The notes beneath the pieces are model-generated. The model did not search any database. It saw only the letters and a list, made by a program, of their open reading frames with translations, and was not told the origin of the DNA. The position numbers and the translations under genes were made by a program. From Roseovarius sp. (lineage in GTDB: Bacteria > Pseudomonadota > Alphaproteobacteria > Rhodobacterales > Rhodobacteraceae), in the NCBI RefSeq assembly GCF_027019125.1, contig NZ_JALUXE010000027.1:434001-498000 (forward strand): a stretch of DNA of 64,000 nucleotides, in the 5' to 3' direction. Position 1 is the stretch's first letter; every line of letters starts with the position of its first letter. Below, piece after piece: positions 56,694 through 64,000 of the stretch.

Positions 56694-58715
56694 TCAGCGC
56701 CACCATGCGGCGTGCGAGGCCAGCGCGCCTTGCAGCTTGGCCAAGAAGCGGTTGGCGGGGCCAGGCCGGGGCAGGGGACCATGCGCCAGCCGCTCGACCA
56801 CCAGCTCGACCGGGCAGGGCCGCCCGGTCACGGGATCGCGGTAGCGCGGATAATCAATCAGCGTGGCATGGACGAGACCGCGCAGCGTGGGTCGCGCATT
56901 GCGCCGCGCCGGGATGTCGCCCAGATCACGGGTAAGGCCCCAACCGGCGTAGAACGGCGTGCCGGTCGTGGTGACACGCACCCCGCGTAATAGCGCCTCG
57001 AACCCCAGAAGCGAGGTCATGGTCCAGACCTCGTCGACCATGCCCAGGAGCCGGGCCGGATCGGTGCGGTCAAGGATCACATCTGCGAGGTCGCGGGCGG
57101 CCGCGGGAGGCACGGCGCCGGGGCGCAGACCGGCCTCGACATCGGGATGTGGTTTGTAAAGGATCACGGCATCCGGGTTGGCCGTGCGGGCCGCTTGCAG
57201 GAGTGCGAGATTGGTGCAGATGGTTCCGGCCCCCAGGCGAATTGAGGCGTCATCCTCGACCTGACCGGGTACGAGGATTCGCCGTCCTTCGGGCAGGTCG
57301 GGCACCGGCTGACCGAGGTTATACTTGCTGAGGCCATGCCGGATCAGCGATGCGATCAGCGCCTCGGCACGCTGGTCCTGATCGGGGCGCAGGCGGGCGC
57401 GGGCGGCGATCAGGCGCTCTAGCCCGCTGTCATGCGTGGGGTCATAATAGATGCCGAGATCGTCACAGACCAGCGACAGGGGCGGGATGAGATCGGCCCC
57501 CAGGCCGCGCGAGCGCAAGAAGCCGTCCTCGACACGCACTGCCCCAACCGGCGCTGTGTCGGCCTGCGAGGCCCAGACCATCACGCGCCGGTCTGTCCGG
57601 GGCGCGCCCCCAAAGACCATGCGCCGATGCTGGCCGAAGAAGCGTTGCAGCGGGGCGCGTTTCCACAGGCGCATGCCATGGGCCTGCCAGCCGATGTGAT
57701 CCTCGCGCCAGGCCCGCGTTTCGGCCTCCAGCGTCGAAATCGCCTGATCCAGGTCGCAGAGCCGGTCGCGGCAGGGGTCATACCATGTCGGATAAAGCAG
57801 CATGGCCCCGGCAAAGAGCTGTGCGCGCGTCAGCTTGCGGCCTCGGCGGCTGAGGGGCAGCGGGTGGCGGTCGTCGCTCAGGCCCCAGCCCGCATAGAAG
57901 GGCTGGCCAAAGACCTGCGGACGGTGTCCGGCCAGAATGGCCTCGAACCCCATCTGCGAGGTCACGCAATAGACCGCGATGGCCCCTTCCAGCAGCGCCC
58001 AAGGGCTGACCGGATCGGAGAGGAGGCGGATGCGCGCGCTTTCGTCCCTGGGGCTGAAATAGCCGGGGCGGTGGCCCGATGTGGTTTCGGGGTGGGTCTT
58101 GATCACGATGGGCGCGCCGGGGTGATCCTCTTGCGCCCAATAGAGCATCTCGCGGAAGGTGTTGGCATCTGCCCCGCCATGCGTGACCGAGGCATCGCCG
58201 CGCGTCTGGTCGATCACCAGAACATAGCCCGGATCAGGGCAGGGGGTGGCGGGATCAAAGGCGCTGTATTTGCTCAGATGCGCCTCTTGCAACCGTGCGA
58301 TGCCGCTGCGCGCCCGGTCCAGAAGGGCGGTATCGTCGAGCGGATGCGTGGCCAGCAGATATTCGAGATCGGAGGCGTGGCGGCTATCGAAATAGATGCC
58401 GCGCCGGTCGATCACGAGGCCAAGAGGCGGCTCGCCGCTGCGCCCCGGATGGAGCGAGCGCAGAAACGCATCCTCGACGCGCAAGAGCCCGGCCCCGATG
58501 CGGGCTGCCACGGCCTCGCCGCGCGCGGCATAGGGGCTGTGGCCCCAGACGGCGATCCGGTCGCGCGTGCCGGGGCGCCCGAGGGTCAGGTCATGGCCCG
58601 CCAGTTTCAGGATACGGCGCACGCGGGTTTGCCAGAGAAACCCGCCGTTGAAATAGAAAACCCGCCGGGAGGCCTCGGCCTCGCCAGCGGGTTGCCCGTC
58701 AGAGGGCTGGCTCAA
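56694..58715 (-). CDS. kpsC: capsular polysaccharide beta-Kdo transferase KpsC
   Basis: 673-aa cytoplasmic transferase that builds the alternating beta-Kdo linker on phosphatidylglycerol with KpsS. The protein is duplicated: VEDAFLRSLHPG with LVIDRRGIYFD in the first half recurs as VEDGFLRSRGLG with LVCDDLGIYYD in the second, and each half has an FYAGWGL. The start is set at TTG 58715, which overlaps the stop of the upstream export gene (TTGA); a longer frame to 58802 would run 90 nt into it. Last gene of kpsS-wza-kpsC. Confidence 0.9.
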   Translation of the reverse strand: MSQPSDGQPAGEAEASRRVFYFNGGFLWQTRVRRILKLAGHDLTLGRPGTRDRIAVWGHSPYAARGEAVAARIGAGLLRVEDAFLRSLHPGRSGEPPLGLVIDRRGIYFDSRHASDLEYLLATHPLDDTALLDRARSGIARLQEAHLSKYSAFDPATPCPDPGYVLVIDQTRGDASVTHGGADANTFREMLYWAQEDHPGAPIVIKTHPETTSGHRPGYFSPRDESARIRLLSDPVSPWALLEGAIAVYCVTSQMGFEAILAGHRPQVFGQPFYAGWGLSDDRHPLPLSRRGRKLTRAQLFAGAMLLYPTWYDPCRDRLCDLDQAISTLEAETRAWREDHIGWQAHGMRLWKRAPLQRFFGQHRRMVFGGAPRTDRRVMVWASQADTAPVGAVRVEDGFLRSRGLGADLIPPLSLVCDDLGIYYDPTHDSGLERLIAARARLRPDQDQRAEALIASLIRHGLSKYNLGQPVPDLPEGRRILVPGQVEDDASIRLGAGTICTNLALLQAARTANPDAVILYKPHPDVEAGLRPGAVPPAAARDLADVILDRTDPARLLGMVDEVWTMTSLLGFEALLRGVRVTTTGTPFYAGWGLTRDLGDIPARRNARPTLRGLVHATLIDYPRYRDPVTGRPCPVELVVERLAHGPLPRPGPANRFLAKLQGALASHAAWWR

Positions 58716-59860
58716 AAGTCGCCCGAGAGCGTGGAGGAGGCCGTCGAGACCGACCCGACCGCGCCGAGCGTGCCTGTAAAGGCGCTGATGACCTTGGACC
58801 ATTGCGTGAACGGTGCTTCGGTCACATAGATCGTGTCGTCGTCGCGGATCGAGAAATCCCGCGCCATGAACATGCCGTTGGGTTTCGTCAGGTCGAGCAC
58901 ATAGACCAGACGTTGCGCGCCCTGAAGATCGTTGCGGCCCAGCACCTGATTGGCGATTTCCGCCGGTTCGTTGCGCAGCACGAAGACGCCGGTCGGATCG
59001 GCGGCAGCGGTCGAGAGACCGCCCACCTGTGCGATGGCCTCGAGCGCGCTGAGGGTCTGCGTTTCGAAGGTCACGCGCGACTGGGCACCGGTGGCCCCGA
59101 GGGCGGTGTAGGCGCGGGTATCGGCCTCGACCAGAATGCGGTCGCCACCGCGCAGGGCGATGTCGAACTGCGGATATTTGAACAGGTCCTGAAACCAGAC
59201 CTTGGAGCGCTGGTCGCCGCGCAGGACGGTGATCTGTGCCACTTCTGGCGGGATCGCGATGCCACCGGCAGAGGCAATCATCGCCGAGAGGGTGCGGGTG
59301 GGGGCCTCGATCGGATAGACGCCCTGACCGCTGACCGCGCCGCTGATCGACACGGTCGAGCCGTTGCCCGCAAGGCGGCGCACTTCGACCTGGGGATCGG
59401 GGGTCTGCTGTTCGAGTTTTTCGGTGATGATGCGGCGGACGCCCTCGGGGGTGTTGCCCGCGGCCTTGATCCGGCCTGCATAGGGCACGAAGATGAAGCC
59501 GGAGCCGTCCACCTGCACCTCGCCCAGGGTGGTCTGGTTGGTCGCCTCGCCGGCCAAGAGCCCGTCATCGACGTTTTCCCAGATGGTCAGGCCCAAGGTA
59601 TCGCCGGGGCTGATAAGGTCAGAGCCAAGCAGGCCTGCGTTCTGAAACTGGTCGGTAAAGCCAAGCGCCGGTTGCACGGCGGTCGCGCGGGTCACGCGAT
59701 CATTCACCGTCACGACAAAGGCATCGCCCTGACGTTGGACCGATCCGGCGTAGAGTTGACGTTTGTTGGGGCCCACGCGCGGCAGGCCGCATCCGGCCAC
59801 GAGGGACGCGATAAGCAATAGCGCGACAGGGCGCGCCCATCGGGTGTGTCGGGATGTCAC
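58712..59860 (-). CDS. capsule polysaccharide export outer-membrane lipoprotein (Wza/KpsD-like)
   Basis: 382-aa outer-membrane polysaccharide channel. The lipobox LVAGC puts lipid on C24. The poly-export domain DLISPGDTLGLTIWE and SLBB domains (VSISGAVSGQGVYPIE, GGDRILVEADTRAYTALG) follow. It should form the exit port for capsule with the KpsE-like protein. GTG start 59860 has GGAG upstream; the frame to 59911 has none. Lies between kpsS and kpsC. Confidence 0.9.
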   Translation of the reverse strand: MTSRHTRWARPVALLLIASLVAGCGLPRVGPNKRQLYAGSVQRQGDAFVVTVNDRVTRATAVQPALGFTDQFQNAGLLGSDLISPGDTLGLTIWENVDDGLLAGEATNQTTLGEVQVDGSGFIFVPYAGRIKAAGNTPEGVRRIITEKLEQQTPDPQVEVRRLAGNGSTVSISGAVSGQGVYPIEAPTRTLSAMIASAGGIAIPPEVAQITVLRGDQRSKVWFQDLFKYPQFDIALRGGDRILVEADTRAYTALGATGAQSRVTFETQTLSALEAIAQVGGLSTAAADPTGVFVLRNEPAEIANQVLGRNDLQGAQRLVYVLDLTKPNGMFMARDFSIRDDDTIYVTEAPFTQWSKVISAFTGTLGAVGSVSTASSTLSGDF

Positions 59861-59958
59861 TGCTCGGTCTCCTCGACCTGTTCTTGTTCTGCCTCGGGTC
59901 TTTTTTCGCAAGGCTACCGGACAAAATTGATAAAATCCAGCATTTCCATCGCCTGAGC

Positions 59959-61251
59959 CTATGTGATGAGGCGCAACTGTTGCCGAGGGGCCGCGCTGCC
60001 GGAGCGCAGCGCGTCATAGGGGTCTTCGGGGGCGAGCATCATATCGACCGCTTGTCGCAGCAATTGACGCCGCCCGGACGAGGAATAAAAGCCGCCCGCG
60101 ATCTGGCTGGTTTCCAGCAGAAATCGCCGATAATCGGTGTAGGCGCGGCGGTCGGGGCGCTCTGCCCCGGCAAAGAAATCGGGCAAGGGTTTGGTCGAGA
60201 CGAATTGCGGTTTGGCATAGACCGCCTGACCGAAGGTGCGCAGCGGAATGCCACGCCAGAGCACCTGCTGTGCCGCCGTGGAATTGACCGTGACGGCAGA
60301 ACGCGCCTCGTCCAGCAATTTTGCAAGCTTGCCGCCGCGCAGGTAATGCACCCGCCCGCGCAGGCCATGGGCGCGCACAAGGCGGCGCAATTCGCTGCGG
60401 ATCGGGGCGCGGCCATCCTCCAGCGGATGCGCCTTGATCACCAGATGATGATGGGGTGGCGCACCGCGTGCAAAGCCGTCGATCACGGTTTCCAGAAACT
60501 CGGTCATCGTGGAAAAGGGCGAATGGGCCTGGAACGAGGCGTCGTGTTCCAATTGCAAGAGCGCAATGTGATAGGGGAAGCCGCCGGTGCGCACCCGCCA
60601 TGTGGTCAGACGCCGCTCGATGGCTTGGACCGGCATCAGCACGAGGCGTTTGAGGTAAAGCGTGAATTCCTGCCCGACGGTCAGCGCGCGATGGGGGCGG
60701 AAATGGCGGTAGCGGCGGTTCAGGAAGAGGACAAAGCCATGATAGAGCGCGCCGTAAAACACATGCTGGCGCATGTCACCCCAACTGGCCGGGGGCAGGG
60801 CGGTGTCCATGTCCGAGTTTTCCAGCGCCTGCCGCATCTCGGGTACGCTCATCTCCATCAGGCGGGAGTTGCCGTTGGTGCCGCCGCGCTCATACGTCAC
60901 CCAATAGGGGCGCATGTAGCCTTCCTCGAACACATGGATCGTGAGGCCGCGCGCCCGCGCCAGTTCAACCGCTTGCGCATGGATGGGCCGGGTATCGCCA
61001 TAGAGCACCAGATCGGTGATGCGCTTGTCATCGAGGACCTGGGTGAGAGTTGCCGGCCAATCCTCGGCCTGACCGAGGAAGGGCAGATAGCTGCTCCGCT
61101 CGCGCCAGAAGGCCTGATCCCCGGCATTGAATCCCACGCGCCAGACATCCGCCCCCGCCCGGCGCAGCATCTGCCCGAGTTGATAGAAGAACGGCCCATG
61201 CGGCCCCTGAAGAAACAGGAACGCACGGTTCTTGCCGGTCAGACCAGTCAT
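59959..61251 (-). CDS. kpsS: capsular polysaccharide beta-Kdo transferase KpsS
   Basis: 430-aa enzyme adding the first beta-Kdo to the lipid acceptor of the capsule. The family segments FLFLQGPHGPFFYQLGQML, VFEEGYMRPYWVTYERGG, HLVIKAHPLEDG, VHYLRGGKLAKLLDEARSAV and NSTAAQQVLWRGIPLRTF are all present. First gene of the second capsule block. Separated from ribE by 139 bp on the opposite strand. Confidence 0.92.
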   Translation of the reverse strand: MTGLTGKNRAFLFLQGPHGPFFYQLGQMLRRAGADVWRVGFNAGDQAFWRERSSYLPFLGQAEDWPATLTQVLDDKRITDLVLYGDTRPIHAQAVELARARGLTIHVFEEGYMRPYWVTYERGGTNGNSRLMEMSVPEMRQALENSDMDTALPPASWGDMRQHVFYGALYHGFVLFLNRRYRHFRPHRALTVGQEFTLYLKRLVLMPVQAIERRLTTWRVRTGGFPYHIALLQLEHDASFQAHSPFSTMTEFLETVIDGFARGAPPHHHLVIKAHPLEDGRAPIRSELRRLVRAHGLRGRVHYLRGGKLAKLLDEARSAVTVNSTAAQQVLWRGIPLRTFGQAVYAKPQFVSTKPLPDFFAGAERPDRRAYTDYRRFLLETSQIAGGFYSSSGRRQLLRQAVDMMLAPEDPYDALRSGSAAPRQQLRLIT

Positions 61252-61390
61252 GGCAGAGTCTCTTGCCTTTGCGCTTGATAACGCTTTCTACTGCAATAAT
61301 CGGGCGAAAATAAGCCCTGTCGGCTGCGGTCTCTTGTCTGGCGGCGGTGGGGGCGGTAGGGGTCGCAGGACACCAAGAGGAGAGCGATAC

Positions 61391-61978
61391 ATGTTCACGG
61401 GCATCATCACCGATGTGGGGCGCATTCAGGCGGTCGAGCATCGTGGCGATCTGCGCGCGCGGATCGGAACCGGCTATGATACCGCCCGGATCGAGATTGG
61501 TGCCTCTATCGCCTGTGATGGCGTGTGCCTGACGGTTGTGGCGCTCGGGTCCGGCTGGTTCGACGTGGATATTTCGGCCGAAACCCTGTCCAAGACCAAT
61601 CTGTCGGGATGGGCCGAGGGGCGGCGCGTCAATCTGGAACGTGCGCTTCGGGTGGGCGACGAATTGGGCGGGCATATCGTGTCGGGCCATGTCGACGGGC
61701 TGGCCGAGGTCGTGGGGTTGCGCGACGAGGGCGACAGCACCCGCGTCACGCTGCGCGCGCCCGCGTCCCTCGCACGGTTCATCGCCCCCAAGGGATCGGT
61801 GGCGCTCAACGGCACCTCGCTTACCGTCAACGAGGTCGAGGGCTGCGATTTCGGGATCAACTTCATCCCGCATACCAAATCGGTGACCACTTGGGGCGAT
61901 GTGGCCCTCGGTGATATGGTCAATCTCGAGATCGACACGCTCGCGCGCTATGTGGCGCGGCTGGCCGAGGCGGATTAG
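61391..61978 (+). CDS. ribE: riboflavin synthase, alpha chain
   Basis: 195-aa enzyme dismutating two 6,7-dimethyl-8-ribityllumazine to riboflavin. It shows the two lumazine-binding repeats: MFTGIITDVG with CDGVCLTVV (about 1-90), and GGHIVSGHVDG with LNGTSLTVNEV (about 95-190). ATG 61391 begins the usual MFTG. No FMN riboswitch was seen upstream and ribBA or ribH are not adjacent. Confidence 0.95.
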   Translation: MFTGIITDVGRIQAVEHRGDLRARIGTGYDTARIEIGASIACDGVCLTVVALGSGWFDVDISAETLSKTNLSGWAEGRRVNLERALRVGDELGGHIVSGHVDGLAEVVGLRDEGDSTRVTLRAPASLARFIAPKGSVALNGTSLTVNEVEGCDFGINFIPHTKSVTTWGDVALGDMVNLEIDTLARYVARLAEAD

Positions 61979-62838
61979 CCCTCAGCCGGCACGGCGGCGC
62001 GGTAGAGATGCCATGTCGCGTGCCCAAGCACCGGCAGCACGATCACCAATCCGAGGAACGCGGGCAGCATCCCGAGGGTCATGCCAAGCGCCACGATCAG
62101 GCCCCAGGTGGCGACAATGCGCGGATTGCGCCGCGCCACGGCAACCGAGGTCATCACCGCCACAGGCAGGCCCACGCGCCGGTCGATCAGCATCGGGAAC
62201 GAGATCAGGCTGAGCACGAGAACGGCGGCGGCAAAGACAAAGCCCGTGGCCATGCCCAAGATGATCATCTGCCAGCCCGCCCCGGTGGTCAGCACATCCT
62301 GCGCAAACCCCATCAGGCTGGTGGGCGGAAGCGGCCCAAGCGTGAGGTCGTAGATATACTTTGCGGCGAACATCCAGACCACGAAAAGCCCCATGAGATA
62401 GACCCCCAGTACCAGCACCGGCCCCAGAACATGCGCGCGCAGGGCGTGCAGGGCAGTGCCCCAGCCCGTTGCCTGCCCGGTTTCGCGCTGACGGCTCATT
62501 TCATAGAGCCCGGTTCCGATCACCGGACCCAGCAGGGTGAAGCCCGCCGCCAGCGGAAAGAGCAGGTGGAGATTGGCGGAGTGAAACGCCGTGAGGGCCA
62601 GCGTGATGCCGATCAGCGGATAGATGGCGATGAGAAAGAACACGTCGCTGCGCAGGGCCACGAAATCCGCCAGCCCCTTGTGCAGGGCGGCGCGCAGGTC
62701 GTCATGGCTGAGGGTGCGCACCTCGGGTGGGGTGGTGATTTCGCTGCCGAGCGCCTCGGCGGCGTCGGACGCGCTGCGCCCCGCGCTTGCGGTGGTGCCC
62801 GCCAGCCATGTCAATGGATTGCCGATGGTCTTGGTCAT
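61975..62838 (-). CDS. DUF2189 domain-containing membrane protein
   Basis: 287-aa polytopic protein with about six helices and a cytoplasmic N-terminal tail. Marks of DUF2189: LSHDDLRAALHKGLADFVALRSDVFF in outline, LFPLAAGFTLLGPV and SLISFPMLIDRRVGLPVAV. Unknown function, common in Rhodobacteraceae. ATG 62838 has AGGGAGG upstream. Convergent with ribE (4-nt overlap of stops). Confidence 0.85.
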   Translation of the reverse strand: MTKTIGNPLTWLAGTTASAGRSASDAAEALGSEITTPPEVRTLSHDDLRAALHKGLADFVALRSDVFFLIAIYPLIGITLALTAFHSANLHLLFPLAAGFTLLGPVIGTGLYEMSRQRETGQATGWGTALHALRAHVLGPVLVLGVYLMGLFVVWMFAAKYIYDLTLGPLPPTSLMGFAQDVLTTGAGWQMIILGMATGFVFAAAVLVLSLISFPMLIDRRVGLPVAVMTSVAVARRNPRIVATWGLIVALGMTLGMLPAFLGLVIVLPVLGHATWHLYRAAVPAEG

Positions 62839-62957
62839 TCTGGCCTCCCTTTTCGGGGCGCGGAAGCCGAAGGTCCGGCATTGCGCCGTCACGTTGTGGT
62901 GGGAACAGGATACCACGGATTGCCCCTGCCGTCACATCACGATGGAGCGACGGGGAT

Positions 62958-63743
62958 TCAGCCCTCTCGTCTGCGCGAGGGGACGCGGTTTTCGACCCAG
63001 CGGAACATCAGCGCGATAAGGCCCGCGATGATCATGTAGACCAGTGCCAGCAGCAACAGCGGTTCATAGACGATGAAGGTGTCGGCGCGCACGCGGCTCG
63101 AGACCGCGTAAATCTCGATCACGGTGATGGTTGCGACCAGCGGCGTTGCCTTGAGTTGCAGGATGGTTTCGCCCCCGAGGGTGGGCAGGACATTGCGAAT
63201 GGCCTGCGGTAGCCATATCCGGCGAAAGATCGTGAAACGCGGCATGCCAAAGGCGCGCGCGGCCTCTAGCTGGCCTTTTTGCACGCTGGCAAAGCCGCCG
63301 CGCATCACCTCGCCCTCGTAGCCCGCATAGGACAGGGTAAGTGCCAGAACGGCATAGGGCCAGGCCTGACGCAGATAGGGCCACAGATCGGACCCGCGTA
63401 TCCACGGGTATTGCGGAAAAAGAGAACCAAGCCCGTAATAGAGCAGCCAGATTTGCAGCAGGAGCGGCGTGCCGCGAATGATGGTGCAGAAGATGCGCGC
63501 GGGGGTGGCCAGATACCAGGGCCCTGCCGCCTGTGCCAGTCCAAGCGGCACGGCGAGCATGAACCCAAGCACCACCGTCACCACCAGAATCCAGATTGTG
63601 CGCCACAGCCCCTCAATCGCCAGAGGCAGGTATTGCGGCAACCAGTCCCATCGCAGCGAGAGGGCGCACCAGATCACGAAACCGGCAAAAAGCGCCATCA
63701 GGAACAGGCGGCGCGGGATCAGGAGGGCGCGCAGATCGCTCAT
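62958..63743 (-). CDS. polar amino-acid ABC transporter permease
   Basis: 261-aa inner-membrane permease of the HisM/GlnP family. About five helices; the EAA loop is EAARAFGMPRFTIFRRIWLPQA, with VRGTPLLLQ-like IIRGTPLLLQIWLLYYG at the entrance. ATG 63743 overlaps the stop of the upstream permease (ATGA). Substrate may be an amino acid or opine; no binding protein or ATPase is in view. Confidence 0.9.
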   Translation of the reverse strand: MSDLRALLIPRRLFLMALFAGFVIWCALSLRWDWLPQYLPLAIEGLWRTIWILVVTVVLGFMLAVPLGLAQAAGPWYLATPARIFCTIIRGTPLLLQIWLLYYGLGSLFPQYPWIRGSDLWPYLRQAWPYAVLALTLSYAGYEGEVMRGGFASVQKGQLEAARAFGMPRFTIFRRIWLPQAIRNVLPTLGGETILQLKATPLVATITVIEIYAVSSRVRADTFIVYEPLLLLALVYMIIAGLIALMFRWVENRVPSRRREG

Positions 63744-64000
63744 CGCCCACCCTCGCGCAACGAGGGTTGACCGCGCCGCGCCCATTTCTCGATCCGCGCG
63801 AAGATCGTGCCGGAGAACAGCGTGACGAGGAGGTAGAGCGCGCCCGCGGCGAGGAAAAAGGTGAAATAGGCCCGCGTGCTGCCTGCCGCCTGTCGTGTTT
63901 CCAGCGTCAATTCGCTGAACCCCACGATAGCCAGGAGGGCTGTGTCCTTGGTGGCAATCAGCCAGAGGTTTGCCAGTCCCGGCGTGGCAAAGCCCATCAT
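63740..64000 (-). CDS. polar amino-acid ABC transporter permease (5' end beyond window)
   Basis: The C-terminal 86 residues of a HisQ-type permease. It contains LIATKDTALLAIVGFSELT, the conserved segment after the EAA loop, and a final membrane helix. It pairs with the downstream permease (ATGA overlap), as in HisQM. The N-terminal part lies past position 64000. Confidence 0.88.
   Translation of the reverse strand: MMGFATPGLANLWLIATKDTALLAIVGFSELTLETRQAAGSTRAYFTFFLAAGALYLLVTLFSGTIFARIEKWARRGQPSLREGGR

Noticed and set aside
61252-61390. FMN riboswitch before ribE
   Set aside because: The 139-bp region lacks the conserved RFN blocks.

Overview
The window reads as chromosomal DNA of a marine-type Rhodobacteraceae (Roseobacter-group alphaproteobacterium). 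The reasons are high GC with C/G-ending codons, a petP-petR style MarR/response-regulator pair, an F1-only atpHAGDC operon, a second-type RpoH sigma factor, and family-typical genes (UPF0262, DUF2125, DUF2189, Hint-domain protein, NnrS/NnrU). No rRNA, tRNA, CRISPR array, prophage or insertion sequence was seen. Genes are tightly packed, many joined by 4-nt ATGA or 1-nt TGATG overlaps.

Layout. 1-2300: the 3' part of a PetR-like response regulator with its MarR partner, then divergent ilvE and its terminator. 2301-11017: an 0.8 kb non-coding stretch, then a plus-strand surface-polysaccharide cluster (priming sugar transferase, O-antigen-polymerase-like protein, GT4 glycosyltransferase, OafA-type acyltransferase with SGNH domain, GMC oxidoreductase, SDR). 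11021-19349: mostly minus-strand housekeeping genes (extensin-like lipoprotein, tyrA, hisC, rpsD, peroxiredoxin, Hint protein, LpxR-like enzyme, a GNAT/SnoaL/LMW-phosphatase/UPF0262 chain). 19626-24245: capsule export and precursor genes kpsT, kpsE, kdsA and a phosphomannomutase. 24371-30829: a minus-strand operon-like run rpoH-chaN-coaBC-dut-moeB-like-M3 peptidase. 30932-34566: cobU and a cobC-like phosphatase, a GST, DUF2125 and ChaC-like genes.

34634-40940: a MotA/ExbB-like plus MotB/OmpA-like pair with a very long coiled coil, then an M23 endopeptidase and clpA on the other strand. 41001-42666: a probable VapC toxin remnant, gloB and a methyltransferase. 42712-45819: a nitric-oxide response locus (NsrR-type Rrf2 regulator, palindromic operator, 5-formyl-THF cyclo-ligase, nnrS, nnrU). 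46194-51119: atpHAGDC with a terminator. 51233-56676: small single genes (H-type lectin, trmO, map, sfsA, CinA-like, GNAT, AhpD-like, OmpA). 56694-61251: the second capsule block kpsS-wza/kpsD-kpsC. 61391-64000: ribE, DUF2189, and two polar amino-acid ABC permeases, the last cut by the window edge.

Working together: KdsA starts CMP-Kdo supply, KpsS/KpsC build the poly-Kdo linker, KpsT/KpsE/Wza-like protein export the capsule. This ABC-type capsule system is split into two blocks about 32 kb apart and lacks KpsM in the window. A separate wzy-like polysaccharide cluster sits at 3-11 kb. No strong candidate for a wholly new system was found. The most intriguing loci are the stator-like MotA/MotB-type pair, the GMC+SDR pair in the polysaccharide cluster, the NsrR/NO locus carrying a folate gene, and a membrane-anchored MoeB-like E1 protein.
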